Shown here in pieces: positions 18,143 through 28,115 of a DNA stretch of 64,000 bases. Position 1 is the stretch's first letter, and every line of letters starts with the position of its first letter. This DNA is from Mesobacillus jeotgali (GTDB taxonomy: Bacteria > Bacillota > Bacilli > Bacillales > Cytobacillaceae). The translations under genes and the position numbers were made by a program. The stretch spans positions 1,535,526-1,599,525 of the forward strand of contig NZ_CP025025.1 of assembly GCF_002874535.1 (NCBI RefSeq), read 5' to 3'. The notes beneath the pieces were generated by a model. That model did no database searches and was not told where the DNA came from. It saw only the letters and a program-made list of their open reading frames with translations.

Positions 18143-19231
18143 GTGGCAAAAATCAGAGTTCTCATCGTAGATGATTCGGCTTTCATGCGTAAGCTGATCA
18201 ACGACTTTCTATCAGAACATCCAGAAATTGATGTTATTGGCACGGCTCGAAACGGAGAGGATGCCATTAAAAAATGGCGGGAATTACGTCCTGATGTCAT
18301 AACACTTGATGTCGAAATGCCGAAATTAAACGGGTTAGAAGTCTTGAAGACGATTATGAAAGAACAGCCGCTTCCGGTTGTTATGCTTTCAAGCACCACG
18401 AAAGAAGGCGCAGACACGACTCTGCAGGCGATTCAAGCGGGAGCTGTAGATTTTGTGGCAAAGCCATCAGGTTCCATTTCAATTGATTTACATAAAATCA
18501 AAACGGAGTTAATCAAGAAAGTTTTATCCGCCAGTAAAGCTAACTTAACCAAAATAAACTTTCTGGAAGACTCCAAATCAGTTGGGAAGAAACAGAACAG
18601 TTCAATAGATTCAGAGTTAAAGGTAGCTGGGCGTGTAACAACCAGGGGATTTACCCGCGAATCCAAAAAGATTGTCTGCATAGGCACATCAACCGGGGGC
18701 CCTCGGGCATTGCAGCAGGTTATAACTTCATTGCCAAAAGATATAGATGTACCTGTACTTGTCGTCCAGCATATGCCGCCAGGTTTTACAAAGTCCCTTG
18801 CCAATCGACTGGATTCCTTAAGCCAGATCAAAGTAAAGGAAGCGGAAGATGGAGAGCTTTTACAAAAAGGGACGGCATATATAGCTCCAGGTGGATTTCA
18901 TCTGGAGATTAAGAGTTTAGGAGCAACGCTGGCAGTCAGCCTTAGCTTATCTCCGCCGCGAAATGGCCATCGTCCTTCCGTTGATGTGATGTTCGAGTCC
19001 ATCAGTACAATTAAGAACTACTCAAAAATTGCTGTCATCATGACCGGAATGGGGTCAGATGGTTCCAAAGGACTTGTTGAAATGAAGAAAAATGGCATAG
19101 TTAAAGCGATTGCCGAATCGCAGGATACATCAATCGTTTTCGGGATGCCGAAAGCAGCAATTGCAACGAACATGGTTGATGAGGTAGCGAATGTAGAAAA
19201 CATCGCTCAATCAATCATGAATTATATTTGA
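18143..19231 (+). CDS. cheB: Chemoreceptor glutamate methylesterase CheB
   Basis: CheB removes methyl groups from chemoreceptors, resetting sensitivity. The 362-residue protein has an N-terminal receiver domain with phospho-acceptor Asp56 (LDVEMPKLNG), a linker, and a catalytic domain with Ser in GTSTGGPRAL, His in VVQHMPPGFT and Asp in MTGMGSDGSKGL. All three catalytic residues are present. The start is GTG with a GGTCGAG-type site; the ribosome site is weak, but the protein start fits the family. Confidence 0.96.
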   Translation: MAKIRVLIVDDSAFMRKLINDFLSEHPEIDVIGTARNGEDAIKKWRELRPDVITLDVEMPKLNGLEVLKTIMKEQPLPVVMLSSTTKEGADTTLQAIQAGAVDFVAKPSGSISIDLHKIKTELIKKVLSASKANLTKINFLEDSKSVGKKQNSSIDSELKVAGRVTTRGFTRESKKIVCIGTSTGGPRALQQVITSLPKDIDVPVLVVQHMPPGFTKSLANRLDSLSQIKVKEAEDGELLQKGTAYIAPGGFHLEIKSLGATLAVSLSLSPPRNGHRPSVDVMFESISTIKNYSKIAVIMTGMGSDGSKGLVEMKKNGIVKAIAESQDTSIVFGMPKAAIATNMVDEVANVENIAQSIMNYI

Positions 19232-19250
19232 GGCCGGAGGTGCTGAGCAC

Positions 19251-21311
19251 ATGGAATTGAATCAATATCTTGAAGTCTTTATTGAAGAAAGTAAAGAACA
19301 TTTACAGGCCTGTAATGAACAATTGCTGGAATTAGAGAAGAATCCACAGGATCTATCCATCATTAATGAAATTTTCAGGTCAGCCCATACTCTTAAAGGG
19401 ATGTCAGCGACAATGGGTTATGAGGATCTGGCAAGCCTTACTCATCAAATGGAGAATGTATTGGATGCAATCCGGAATAACAGATTGACAACTACACCTG
19501 AAATTGTCGATGTTATTTTCATGGCTGTCGACCACCTGGAAGATATGGTTCAGTCGATCGCTTCCGGGGGCGATGGCAAAAAGGACGTTACTGAAACAGT
19601 CGAAAAGTTGAAATTGATTGAAAAAGGGGAACCTCTCTCAGGTTCTGCCAAGAATGAGGTAGCTGCTACAGCAGTTTTAGAAGCAAATCAACAATCACAC
19701 TATGATGAATTTGAATTGACCGTATTAAAGCAGTCCAAAGAACAAGGATTCGGTGTTTATGAAATTGCTATCGCTTTGCGCGAGGATTGCTTACTGAAAG
19801 CTGCCCGGGTCTATATGGTTTTTGAGGTGCTGGAGCAGATTGGTGAAGTAATCAAAGCAAACCCTTCAGTAGAGCAACTTGAGGAAGAACAGTTTGACGA
19901 TGAATTTACTGTAACCATTGTCTCCAAAGAGGAACCAGAGGATATTAAAGGCAAGATCATGAAGGTGTCTGAAGTTGTGAAAACTGACTTAAGGTCATTT
20001 GATTTTGCTGAAGAAAGCAATGACACGTATGGTGAAGTGTTGGCAAATTTAAACACCCAGGTAGAATCTAATACTCCTGCCTCCGAACAACAATCCCAAT
20101 CGATTGGAACTGAAGTTTCATCGGTTAATGATAAAAAAGGCAGTGTCAAACAGCAAAGTAATAGCAGCAAAACGATACGAGTAAATATCGAACGTCTTGA
20201 TATTTTAATGAACTTATTTGAAGAGCTTGTAATTGACCGCGGCAGACTAGAGCAAATTTCCAAAGACCTTGAAAATAGCGAACTTACTGAAACAGTCGAA
20301 AGAATGTCAAGGATCTCAGGTGACCTGCAAAATATTATTTTGAATATGCGGATGGTCCAGGTTGAAACGGTATTCAACCGCTTCCCTAGAATGATTCGTC
20401 AGTTAGCGAGAGATTTAAATAAGAAGATCAACCTTGAAGTCGTAGGTGCAGAAACAGAATTGGATCGCACGGTAATTGATGAAATTGGTGATCCTCTTGT
20501 GCATTTATTGAGAAATTCGGTTGACCACGGCATTGAATCACCTGAAGTGCGGAAAGCAAAGGGCAAGAATGAAGAGGGTACTGTCGTACTTCGCGCTTTC
20601 CATAGCGGAAATCATGTGTTCATTGAAATCGAGGATGATGGTGCCGGAATCAGCAGGGATAAGGTACTGAAAAAGGCGATCAGCAAAGGTATCATTACCG
20701 AACAATCCGCTGCGGGCTTTACTGATAAACAGGCGTATGAATTAATTCTTTCATCCGGCTTCTCTACAGCTGAAAAAATATCAGATATTTCCGGACGCGG
20801 AGTAGGACTGGATGTTGTAAAGAATACGATCGAGTCATTGGGAGGATCGATTTCTATCGATTCAAAGGAAAATGAGGGAACTATTTTCTCGATTCAGCTT
20901 CCGCTGACATTATCGATCATTTCTGTTATGTTAGTCGAAATCCAGAAAGAAAAATTTGCTATTCCTTTATCATCTATTATCGAGACAGCCATAATTAAAG
21001 ACACTGACATCATGAATGCGCATAATCAAAAGGTGATTGATTTTAGAGGCAAGGTCGTGCCGCTGCTGTACTTAAAGGATATCTTCGAGGTACCGTCAGA
21101 GCAGGTTGATGATCAATTCCACTCTGTCATTATCGTTCGAAAAGGAGATAAAATGGCTGGTTTGATTGTAGATTCATTCATCGGCCAGCAAGAAGTAGTC
21201 CTTAAATCATTAGGAAATTATTTAACGAATGTATTTGCGATTTCCGGAGCTACGATCCTTGGAGATGGACAAGTAGCTTTGATTGTCGATTGCAATGCCT
21301 TAATTAAATAG
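19251..21311 (+). CDS. cheA: Chemotaxis histidine kinase CheA
   Basis: CheA (686 residues) phosphorylates CheY and CheB in response to receptors. Visible domains in order are HPt (about 1-105, phospho-acceptor His46 in SAHTLKG), a CheY-binding P2 region (about 170-240), an acidic linker, the dimerisation helices (about 300-370), the ATPase domain (LVHLLRNSVDHGIE, DDGAGI, GRGVGLDVV), and a CheW-like domain at the C-terminus. All kinase motifs are intact. AGGTG precedes the ATG. Confidence 0.97.
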   Translation: MELNQYLEVFIEESKEHLQACNEQLLELEKNPQDLSIINEIFRSAHTLKGMSATMGYEDLASLTHQMENVLDAIRNNRLTTTPEIVDVIFMAVDHLEDMVQSIASGGDGKKDVTETVEKLKLIEKGEPLSGSAKNEVAATAVLEANQQSHYDEFELTVLKQSKEQGFGVYEIAIALREDCLLKAARVYMVFEVLEQIGEVIKANPSVEQLEEEQFDDEFTVTIVSKEEPEDIKGKIMKVSEVVKTDLRSFDFAEESNDTYGEVLANLNTQVESNTPASEQQSQSIGTEVSSVNDKKGSVKQQSNSSKTIRVNIERLDILMNLFEELVIDRGRLEQISKDLENSELTETVERMSRISGDLQNIILNMRMVQVETVFNRFPRMIRQLARDLNKKINLEVVGAETELDRTVIDEIGDPLVHLLRNSVDHGIESPEVRKAKGKNEEGTVVLRAFHSGNHVFIEIEDDGAGISRDKVLKKAISKGIITEQSAAGFTDKQAYELILSSGFSTAEKISDISGRGVGLDVVKNTIESLGGSISIDSKENEGTIFSIQLPLTLSIISVMLVEIQKEKFAIPLSSIIETAIIKDTDIMNAHNQKVIDFRGKVVPLLYLKDIFEVPSEQVDDQFHSVIIVRKGDKMAGLIVDSFIGQQEVVLKSLGNYLTNVFAISGATILGDGQVALIVDCNALIK

Positions 21312-21356
21312 ATTCCTGCTTAACTCAATGACGATGATATTTTAGGAGTGATGAAA

Positions 21357-21812
21357 ATGGCTGAAAATCTGGTTTCAGACTTGAAAGTAATCGTGTTCCA
21401 GCTGAATGATAAAGAGTATGGTGTTCCAGTAAGCCAGGTGAAATCAATTGAAAAAATCATGCATATCACAAGGGTCCCTCATACAAATCCTTTTGTAAAA
21501 GGGGTAATGAACCTTCGAGGAGTAGTGACTCCGCTTTTGGATTTGCGTGTCAGGTTTGGCATAGAGGAACAAGCATACAACGAAAGTACTCGTGTAATCA
21601 TTGTTTCTGTAGAAGATAAAGAAGTTGGGTTAATTGTAGACGGCGCAAATGATGTCATTGATATCCCAACAAGCTTGATTGAACCACCGCCTGAAGTCGT
21701 GGGTATAGCAGCTGAAGGTTTTATTGATGGAGTAGCCAATCTGGATAAGAGGTTATTGATTTTAATAGACTTGAACAAAATCCTTGAGTCCGACGAAGTT
21801 AAAGCTTTGTAA
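21357..21812 (+). CDS. cheW: Chemotaxis coupling protein CheW
   Basis: CheW links receptors to CheA. The 151-residue product is a single CheW domain with FQLNDKEYGVPVSQVKSIEK and GVMNLRGVVTPLLDLRVRF. Three in-frame starts lie close together (GTG 21348, ATG 21351, ATG 21357). TTAGGAG at 21341-21347 favours the last, which is used here. B. subtilis CheW has a similar length. Confidence 0.95.
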   Translation: MAENLVSDLKVIVFQLNDKEYGVPVSQVKSIEKIMHITRVPHTNPFVKGVMNLRGVVTPLLDLRVRFGIEEQAYNESTRVIIVSVEDKEVGLIVDGANDVIDIPTSLIEPPPEVVGIAAEGFIDGVANLDKRLLILIDLNKILESDEVKAL

Positions 21813-21829
21813 GTGAAGGGAATATAACT

Positions 21830-22471
21830 ATGACTTTTCTAAAAAGCATTTCGGACATTCACCTTGATATATTAAAAGAGGTAGGAAATATTGGCGCAGG
21901 ACATGCTGCGACGGCTTTATCAACTTTATTGAATAAAAAAATTGATATGAAAGTTCCCAGTGTCAGGGTCGTATCCTTTGATGAAGTGATGGACCTCGCT
22001 GGTGGACCCGACAATGTGGTAGCAAGTGTTTTTCTTCGGATAGAGGGCGATGCTCCAGGGAGCATGTTCTTTATCCTTCCGCTTCCACAGGCGGAGAAAT
22101 ATATTGGCCAACTTACAAAAAACCAATCATTCTCGTTTTCCGAAGAACCAGATAATGAACTGGCATTGTCCGCCCTCCAGGAATTAGGCAATATTTTATC
22201 AGGGTCATATTTATCTTCTCTTTCGGATTTTACGAAACTGAGCCTGTACCCTTCAGTTCCGGCTTTAAGTATAGATATGGTAGGAGCAGTCATCAGTTTC
22301 GGACTGCTGGAATTGTCCCAGGTGAGTGATTATGCAATCGTGATCGATACGGCTTTGGATGAAGAGGAAGCTCAGTTGCCAGACAGCGTGAATGGTCATT
22401 TCTTTCTATTGCCAGACCCGGATTCGTTCCATATCATTTTTTCTGCACTAGGAGTAAGGGTTGATGCATAA
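21830..22471 (+). CDS. cheC: CheY-P phosphatase CheC
   Basis: CheC (213 residues) dephosphorylates CheY-P and binds CheD in the Bacillus adaptation system. The first active-site helix, LKEVGNIGAGHAATAL, has Glu17 and Asn20; the second, LSALQELGNILSGSYL, repeats the pattern. The protein lacks a CheY-binding peptide or SpoA domain, which separates it from FliY. The 3' end overlaps cheD by eight bases, consistent with CheC and CheD acting as a complex. Confidence 0.95.
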   Translation: MTFLKSISDIHLDILKEVGNIGAGHAATALSTLLNKKIDMKVPSVRVVSFDEVMDLAGGPDNVVASVFLRIEGDAPGSMFFILPLPQAEKYIGQLTKNQSFSFSEEPDNELALSALQELGNILSGSYLSSLSDFTKLSLYPSVPALSIDMVGAVISFGLLELSQVSDYAIVIDTALDEEEAQLPDSVNGHFFLLPDPDSFHIIFSALGVRVDA

Positions 22472-22961
22472 AACAGCAGAAATCATCAAAGTTGGCATTG
22501 CTGATATGAATATCGTTAAGGTTCCTGATTTAATACGGACTACGGGTCTTGGTTCCTGTGTTGGTGTGGTATTGTATGATCAGGCAAGGGAAATCGCTGG
22601 TATGGCACATATTATGCTGCCAGATTCATCATTATCTCGAGCGGAGCCGCTGAATAAAGCCAAATTTGCTAATACAGCCATTAAGGAACTGTTAAATGCC
22701 TTGGTAAAAATAGGAGCAAGACCTTCAGGAATAAAAGCGAAGATTGCTGGCGGCGCGCAAATGTTCCAGTTTTCCGGAAGCAGCGATATGATGAGGATTG
22801 GACCTAGGAATGTGGAAGCAGTTTTACAAGAATTGAAGGAACTCAGGATTCCGGTTTTAGCCCAGGATGTTGGTGGGAATAGCGGAAGGACGATTGAGTT
22901 CGACCCCAAAACCGGTTTGATGCAAATCAGGACTGTTAATAAAGGGAATAGTGAAATTTAA
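22464..22961 (+). CDS. cheD: Chemoreceptor glutamine deamidase CheD
   Basis: CheD deamidates receptor glutamines and is regulated by binding CheC. The 165-residue protein has the catalytic Cys32 in TTGLGSCVGVVLYD and His49 in GMAHIMLP, with the conserved KIAGGAQMF segment further on. The ATG at 22464 is preferred to the TTG at 22461 because AGGAG lies nine bases upstream. It lies inside the end of cheC. Confidence 0.95.
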   Translation: MHKTAEIIKVGIADMNIVKVPDLIRTTGLGSCVGVVLYDQAREIAGMAHIMLPDSSLSRAEPLNKAKFANTAIKELLNALVKIGARPSGIKAKIAGGAQMFQFSGSSDMMRIGPRNVEAVLQELKELRIPVLAQDVGGNSGRTIEFDPKTGLMQIRTVNKGNSEI

Positions 22962-23023
22962 TGGAAGTTGATTTATCTGATAGCTTCAAAGAATAATGCG
23001 TAATGCGCGTGAGGAGGATTACA

Positions 23024-23785
23024 ATGGTACGAGGATCCACTTCGGAAGAACAGGTAACATGGGATAAATGGGTACAGTTCCGTGATCCGGATGCAGGTAA
23101 TTTGCTGATAAAAAAATATATGCCACTTGTTTCCTACCATGTGCAAAGAATTTCAGTGAGTCTTCCGAAAAGTGTGTCTAGAGATGATCTAAAAAGTCTG
23201 GGAATGATTGGTTTATACGATGCTCTAGAAAAATTCGATCCAAACAGGGATCTGAAATTTGATACATATTCTTCATTTCGAATTCGTGGAGCGATTTTAG
23301 ACGGATTAAGAAAAGAAGACTGGCTGCCAAGAAGTACTCGGGAAAAAGCCAAAAAGATTGATGCAGCGATCGAGCGACTTGAACAGCGGTTTATGAGAAA
23401 TGCGACCATCGAAGAAATTGCCAGCGAACTGAACATGGATGAAACAGAAATTTACACAACAATAAATGAACATTTTTTTGCGAATGTACTATCCATAGAT
23501 GAACATCCAAGTGAAAATGATGAACGGGATAACCAATCATTTGTGATCAAGGATGAAAAAGCTGAAATTCCTGAAGATAAACTTATTAAGTCTGAATTGC
23601 TGGAAGAGATAGCTGAAAAAGTTTCAAAATTAAATGATAAAGAACAACTCGTATTGAGTTTGTTTTATAAAGAAGAATTAACACTAACAGAGATTGGTCA
23701 AGTCATGAATTTATCTACATCGAGGATCTCACAAATTCATTCAAAAGCGATATTTAAACTGAGAAAATGGTTAGAGACAGCTTAA
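23024..23785 (+). CDS. sigD: RNA polymerase sigma factor SigD (FliA/WhiG family)
   Basis: SigD directs transcription of flagellin, motor, chemoreceptor and autolysin genes. The 253-residue protein has region 2 with LIKKYMPLVSYHVQRI and GLYDALEKFDPNRDLKFDTY, region 3 near TIEEIASELNMDETEI, and region 4 with LTEIGQVMNLSTSRISQIHS. The ATG follows a strong GAGGAGG. In B. subtilis its place near the end of the fla/che operon limits expression and makes motility bistable; the same position here suggests the same logic (inference). Confidence 0.97.
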   Translation: MVRGSTSEEQVTWDKWVQFRDPDAGNLLIKKYMPLVSYHVQRISVSLPKSVSRDDLKSLGMIGLYDALEKFDPNRDLKFDTYSSFRIRGAILDGLRKEDWLPRSTREKAKKIDAAIERLEQRFMRNATIEEIASELNMDETEIYTTINEHFFANVLSIDEHPSENDERDNQSFVIKDEKAEIPEDKLIKSELLEEIAEKVSKLNDKEQLVLSLFYKEELTLTEIGQVMNLSTSRISQIHSKAIFKLRKWLETA

Positions 23786-23804
23786 AAGAAGGCAGGAGAT
23801 CAAC

Positions 23805-25187
23805 TTGGCGATGGAATATAAGGTGAAGTTATCCCATGACAGGCTTGCAGCTGAATTGATTCTGGATATAGGAAATAAAGAAAAAGCTTTTTCCGTAGAC
23901 GAATTAATGAATATATTAAAAGAAGAAAAGATCGTGTTCGGTGTTAAGAGGGATGTTGTAACAAAAATCTCCGAAGATCCTAATTCTATCGAGTATCCAA
24001 TCATTATTGCTGCAGGAGAACCTAAAGTGGATGGTGCAGATTCATATTTGCGCAACGAACTCCAACAAAATAGTCTTGAGGACCATAAAGTCTTTAATTT
24101 TCGTTCTGTCATCCATATTCCCTCTGTTAGAAAGGGTCAGTTGTTGGCATCTGTAGTCCCGCCAATGAATGGAAGACATGGGACAGATGTCACTGGGAAG
24201 ACCATTCCAGCCAAGCATGGGCGTCCCCTCAGGATCAAGCCGGGAAATAATGTGATTCTTGAATCCGAACAGTTCTTTGCAGCATGTGATGGGCAGGTCA
24301 GCATTACCCAAAAATCAATCTCGGTCAATCCTGTATTCGAAGTGAAAGGTGATCTTGATTTAAGGACAGGCAATATTGACTTTGTGGGGAATATTGCAAT
24401 TAGAGGGAATGTGCCAAGCGGGTATGAATTGAAAGCTGGGGGAGACATCGTAGTTGATGGACTTGTTGAGGCAGCCAATCTCTATGCAGAAGGCAATATC
24501 ATCATCAAGGGTGGTGTAGCCGGAGCGCTGAAGGGTAAGGTTTCAGCGGGGGGGAGTGTACTGGCGAATTACCTGAACCAGGCCAATGTAAAAGCAGGAC
24601 AGGATATAATCGTGAAGTCTTCCATACTGCACAGTAAACTTACTGCTGCCGGCAATGTAGAATGCCGTACTGGAACTATCATCGGTGGGACAATTTCTGC
24701 TGGCCGAAATATTTCCGTAAAGGAATTAGGCAATGAGCTTTTTACCAAAACCGAGTTAGCCGTTGGCTGGGATCCATTGCTGGAAAAAGCAGAGCTCGAA
24801 ACTCTCCAATCCATTGAAACAGCAAAAGCTAATATCAGAAAGCTTACTGAAATAGAAGTGAAGCTTGCTGAAATTGGCAACCGGTCAGGTGCACTTACTG
24901 CTGAACAAAAACAGATGATTGTGAAACAGCGAAATACAAGGCAGAATGTTGAAGCTGATTTAGCTCAATTGCTGTCTGAACTCGAGTTTTTACAAATTGA
25001 AAAACAGGATAGATTACTCTCATCCTTGTTTGTTTTCGACAAATTATTCCCGAATACAAAGGTGTTTTTCGGAAAGTATGCGTTCTTGACAAACCAGGTT
25101 TACAGGAAAGTTAGCTTTCATCTGGAAAATAGCGAGATTTCAATTCATCCGATTATTGATACTGAAAGTCCACTAGTTAGGAAGTGA
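23805..25187 (+). CDS. FapA/DUF342-family protein
   Basis: The 460-residue protein has the FapA/DUF342 arrangement. A short N-terminal domain is followed by the motif GRHGTDVTGKTIP and a long run of glycine-rich beta-helix repeats (GNVPSGYELKAGGDIVVDG, NLYAEGNIIIKGGVAG, GKVSAGGSVLANYL). A coiled coil lies near residues 325-400. FapA-type proteins are linked to polymer and surface functions, but no role for this position after sigD is established. The start is TTG 23805, with AGGAG six bases upstream; ATG 23811 is possible. B. subtilis lacks a gene here, whereas many other Bacillaceae have one. Confidence 0.85.
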   Translation: MAMEYKVKLSHDRLAAELILDIGNKEKAFSVDELMNILKEEKIVFGVKRDVVTKISEDPNSIEYPIIIAAGEPKVDGADSYLRNELQQNSLEDHKVFNFRSVIHIPSVRKGQLLASVVPPMNGRHGTDVTGKTIPAKHGRPLRIKPGNNVILESEQFFAACDGQVSITQKSISVNPVFEVKGDLDLRTGNIDFVGNIAIRGNVPSGYELKAGGDIVVDGLVEAANLYAEGNIIIKGGVAGALKGKVSAGGSVLANYLNQANVKAGQDIIVKSSILHSKLTAAGNVECRTGTIIGGTISAGRNISVKELGNELFTKTELAVGWDPLLEKAELETLQSIETAKANIRKLTEIEVKLAEIGNRSGALTAEQKQMIVKQRNTRQNVEADLAQLLSELEFLQIEKQDRLLSSLFVFDKLFPNTKVFFGKYAFLTNQVYRKVSFHLENSEISIHPIIDTESPLVRK

Positions 25188-25191
25188 CACG

Positions 25192-25503
25192 ATGAGCCTC
25201 AAAGCAATCGAAATGCAGATTGCGCTTCCGAGGACACATGATGCCGGCAAGATACAGGAACAACTTCAGCAGCGGGGACAGCATCTTCAGGAGCATGCGG
25301 CACAAAGTGTGACAAAGGAAGATGATTTAAAGCGCAAGACCGTGGTTAAAAATAACCAAAAGCAAGAAGCCCGCCTGAATCAGGAGGGAAGCCATTCGGG
25401 CCACCAGGAGCAAAATGGCAGGGGGGATAAAAGGAACAAGAATGACCAACCTGCACAGCACCACCATCCTTATAAAGGGAAGGTAATTGATTACAGCGGA
25501 TAG
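25192..25503 (+). CDS. Small hydrophilic protein of unknown function
   Basis: I do not recognise a named family. The 103-residue protein starts MSLKAIEMQIALPRTHDAGK, then has a Gln/Lys/His-rich, probably disordered body and ends HHHPYKGKVIDYSG. The ordered-looking N-terminus and the short C-terminal motif are the parts most likely to be conserved. It lies four bases after the FapA-like gene and nine bases before swrB, so it belongs to the same transcript. No membrane segment or signal peptide is visible. The ribosome site before the ATG is weak (GGAAGTGAC). The frame looks like real coding sequence from its position and spacing. Confidence 0.7.
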   Translation: MSLKAIEMQIALPRTHDAGKIQEQLQQRGQHLQEHAAQSVTKEDDLKRKTVVKNNQKQEARLNQEGSHSGHQEQNGRGDKRNKNDQPAQHHHPYKGKVIDYSG

Positions 25504-25512
25504 AGGGATGTT

Positions 25513-26097
25513 ATGACCACTTTTCTACTACTTTTAAGCCTCATTTTAAACGGTGCAGCAATCTTCGCAATTATCCTATTATACCTACGCCAAAATCGGC
25601 TTGTAGAAGCAGAGAAAAAGCAGGAAAAAATCATCAAAGAGATTGAAGAGGTATTTTCAGCTTATCTCTTTGAATTAAAAGAGGAAAATGATAAATTCCT
25701 CGAGGTGATGACTAAAACAAAAGTTAAAAATCAACCTAATGATAAAGATACGGTTGCCATCGAGGCGTCAGATAAGGAGCCGGAAAAAGGCTACGATCAT
25801 ATAAAACAGGAAAAACATCCTAATCGACTTGGCAAAGGCATTGCCTACCATGCTGCAAGGAAGGCGTACCAGCAAAACCATGAACCAGTATCAACTGATT
25901 TACATGTGGCTGAGAATGATATAATCGCAGTGGATTCACAGGAAAATACCGTTGAATTAAATCAGTTAAGTTTTATTGACCAGGTTCTGTACATGAAAAA
26001 ACAGGGATTGACGATTGAAGAAATTGCCAGGGACCTGGATAAAGGGAAAACAGAAATAGAACTTTTGCTTAAATTTCGGCAAAAAACGCAAGAATAA
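25513..26097 (+). CDS. swrB: SwrB-like membrane protein (swarming/flagellar assembly)
   Basis: The 194-residue protein has one N-terminal membrane helix (about residues 1-23), a charged coiled-coil linker, and a C-terminal helix-turn-helix-like segment QGLTIEEIARDLDKGKTEIELLLKF. This is the architecture of B. subtilis SwrB, which promotes basal body maturation and lies at the end of the fla/che operon. Sequence identity outside the C-terminal motif is low, so the name depends on layout and position. No terminator follows before rpsB. Confidence 0.8.
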   Translation: MTTFLLLLSLILNGAAIFAIILLYLRQNRLVEAEKKQEKIIKEIEEVFSAYLFELKEENDKFLEVMTKTKVKNQPNDKDTVAIEASDKEPEKGYDHIKQEKHPNRLGKGIAYHAARKAYQQNHEPVSTDLHVAENDIIAVDSQENTVELNQLSFIDQVLYMKKQGLTIEEIARDLDKGKTEIELLLKFRQKTQE

Positions 26098-26098
26098 C

Positions 26099-26127
26099 TT
26101 GAATGTCAGTTTTATTTATGCTATATT
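26099..26127 (+). promoter_or_regulatory. Sigma-A promoter for rpsB
   Basis: A -35 TTGAAT (26099-26104) and -10 TATATT (26122-26127) are separated by 17 bases, and a TG lies one base before the -10, giving an extended -10 element. Transcription would begin near 26134 and give a leader of about 108 bases before rpsB. Confidence 0.65.
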
Positions 26128-26160
26128 ATCTCATGGTGTTAATACACACGTTCATTGATT

Positions 26161-26195
26161 CGGCCAGATGGTGCTGTTTCGTCAGTTCCTGGCTG
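26161..26195 (+). promoter_or_regulatory. Stem in the rpsB mRNA leader
   Basis: The arms CGGCCAG (26161-26167) and CTGGCTG (26189-26195) can pair over seven positions, enclosing a 21-base loop region. It lies in the 5' leader between the promoter and the ribosome binding site. Ribosomal protein genes are often controlled by their own product binding such leaders; whether S2 binds here is only an inference. Confidence 0.4.
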
Positions 26196-26202
26196 AAGAT
26201 GA

Positions 26203-26952
<750 letters not shown>

Positions 26953-26960
26953 TTTAAAAT

Positions 26961-26998
26961 AAGGTGATATAGGGAAGCACCCTTTATCACCTTTTTTT
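26961..26998 (+). terminator. Rho-independent terminator after rpsB
   Basis: AAGGTGATA (from 26961) pairs with TATCACCTT (ending about 26992), with a further inner GGG/CCC pairing, and a run of T follows. It separates rpsB from tsf at least partly. Confidence 0.85.
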
Positions 26999-27101
26999 AA
27001 GACTTATATTCCGTATAAATTCCAATGGGGTTTATATTGGCGAAATCAAGTTAAAATAAAGTATAGTTACATATAACCAAGATTTTAGGAGGAATTTCAT
27101 T

Positions 27102-27986
27102 ATGGCTATTACTGCACAAATGGTTAAAGAATTGCGTGAAAAAACTGGCGCAGGTATGATGGACTGCAAAAAGGCACTTCAGGAAACAAATGGTGATATG
27201 GATCAGGCAATCGATTTCCTTCGTGAAAAAGGAATTGCTAAAGCAGCTAAGAAAGCTGACCGCATCGCTGCAGAGGGTACTACTTACATCCTTGCAGAAG
27301 GCAATGAAGCTGTAATCCTTGAAGTGAACTCTGAAACGGACTTCGTAGCAAAAAACGAAGGCTTCCAGGTTCTTGTTAAGGAAATCGCTGAGCACCTTCT
27401 TAAGAACAAGCCTGCATCTGTTGAAGAAGCTAACGCTCAAACAATGGAAAATGGCGAAAATGTTGAAACTCGCATCAACAATGCAATCGCAAAAATCGGT
27501 GAGAAGCTTTCCCTTCGCCGCTTTGAAGTGAAAACTAAAACTGACAGCGATGCATTCGGTGCTTACCTTCACATGGGCGGCCGCATTGGCGTTCTTACTG
27601 TTCTTGAAGGAACTACAGACGAAGCAGCTGCTAAAGACGTTTCCATGCACATCGCTGCATTAAACCCTAAATATGTTTCTCGTGACGAAGTATCTCAAGA
27701 AGAAGTTGAGCATGAGCGTGAAATCCTTACTCAACAAGCTCTTAACGAAGGCAAGCCAGAAAATATCGTTGCTAAGATGGTTGAAGGCCGCCTGAGCAAA
27801 TATTTCGAAGACGTTTGTGTTCTTGACCAGCCATTCGTTAAGAACCCTGATCAAAAAGTACGCCAGTTTGTTGAATCAAAAGGTGGAACACTTCGCGAGT
27901 TTACTCGTTACGAAGTAGGCGAAGGCATCGAAAAGCGTGAAGATAACTTTGCTGAAGAAGTAATGAACCAAGTAAACAAGAAATAA
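27102..27986 (+). CDS. tsf: Translation elongation factor Ts
   Basis: EF-Ts (294 residues) recharges EF-Tu by exchanging GDP for GTP. The N-terminal UBA-like domain has [19 protein letters not shown], and the signature [13 protein letters not shown] is present. Length and codon use are those of a highly expressed factor. AGGAGG precedes the ATG. The 26999-27101 gap contains AT-rich sequence with a possible -10 TATAGT near 27062, but no convincing -35. Confidence 0.99.
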   Translation: MAITAQMVKELREKTGAGMMDCKKALQETNGDMDQAIDFLREKGIAKAAKKADRIAAEGTTYILAEGNEAVILEVNSETDFVAKNEGFQVLVKEIAEHLLKNKPASVEEANAQTMENGENVETRINNAIAKIGEKLSLRRFEVKTKTDSDAFGAYLHMGGRIGVLTVLEGTTDEAAAKDVSMHIAALNPKYVSRDEVSQEEVEHEREILTQQALNEGKPENIVAKMVEGRLSKYFEDVCVLDQPFVKNPDQKVRQFVESKGGTLREFTRYEVGEGIEKREDNFAEEVMNQVNKK

Positions 27987-28008
27987 TTTTTACTAGCCTA
28001 TGTAATTG

Positions 28009-28037
28009 CAGGGAACACTCCAGTGTTCCCTGTTTTT
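28009..28037 (+). terminator. Rho-independent terminator after tsf
   Basis: CAGGGAACACT (28009-28019) can pair with AGTGTTCCCTG (28022-28032), the innermost pairs opening to form the loop, followed by TTTTT. Confidence 0.85.
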
Positions 28038-28053
28038 GGACATAGCTTTAAAT

Positions 28054-28092
28054 AGGCTCTTACTTAAGCATACACGTGCTTATGAGAGGCCT
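28054..28092 (+). promoter_or_regulatory. Stem-loop in the pyrH 5' leader
   Basis: AGGCTCT (28054-28060) can pair with AGAGGCCT (28085-28092) with one bulge, and TAAGCA (28065-28070) with TGCTTA (28077-28082) around a six-base loop. No T run follows, so it is unlikely to terminate. It lies about ten bases before the ribosome binding site of pyrH. Confidence 0.45.
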
Positions 28093-28115
28093 TAAATTAC
28101 ATATGGAGGTACCCT

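Noticed and set aside
22961-22996. Eleven-codon open frame (MEVDLSDSFKE) between cheD and sigD
   Set aside because: Its ATG overlaps the cheD stop, but there is no binding site and it is too short to judge; chance cannot be excluded.
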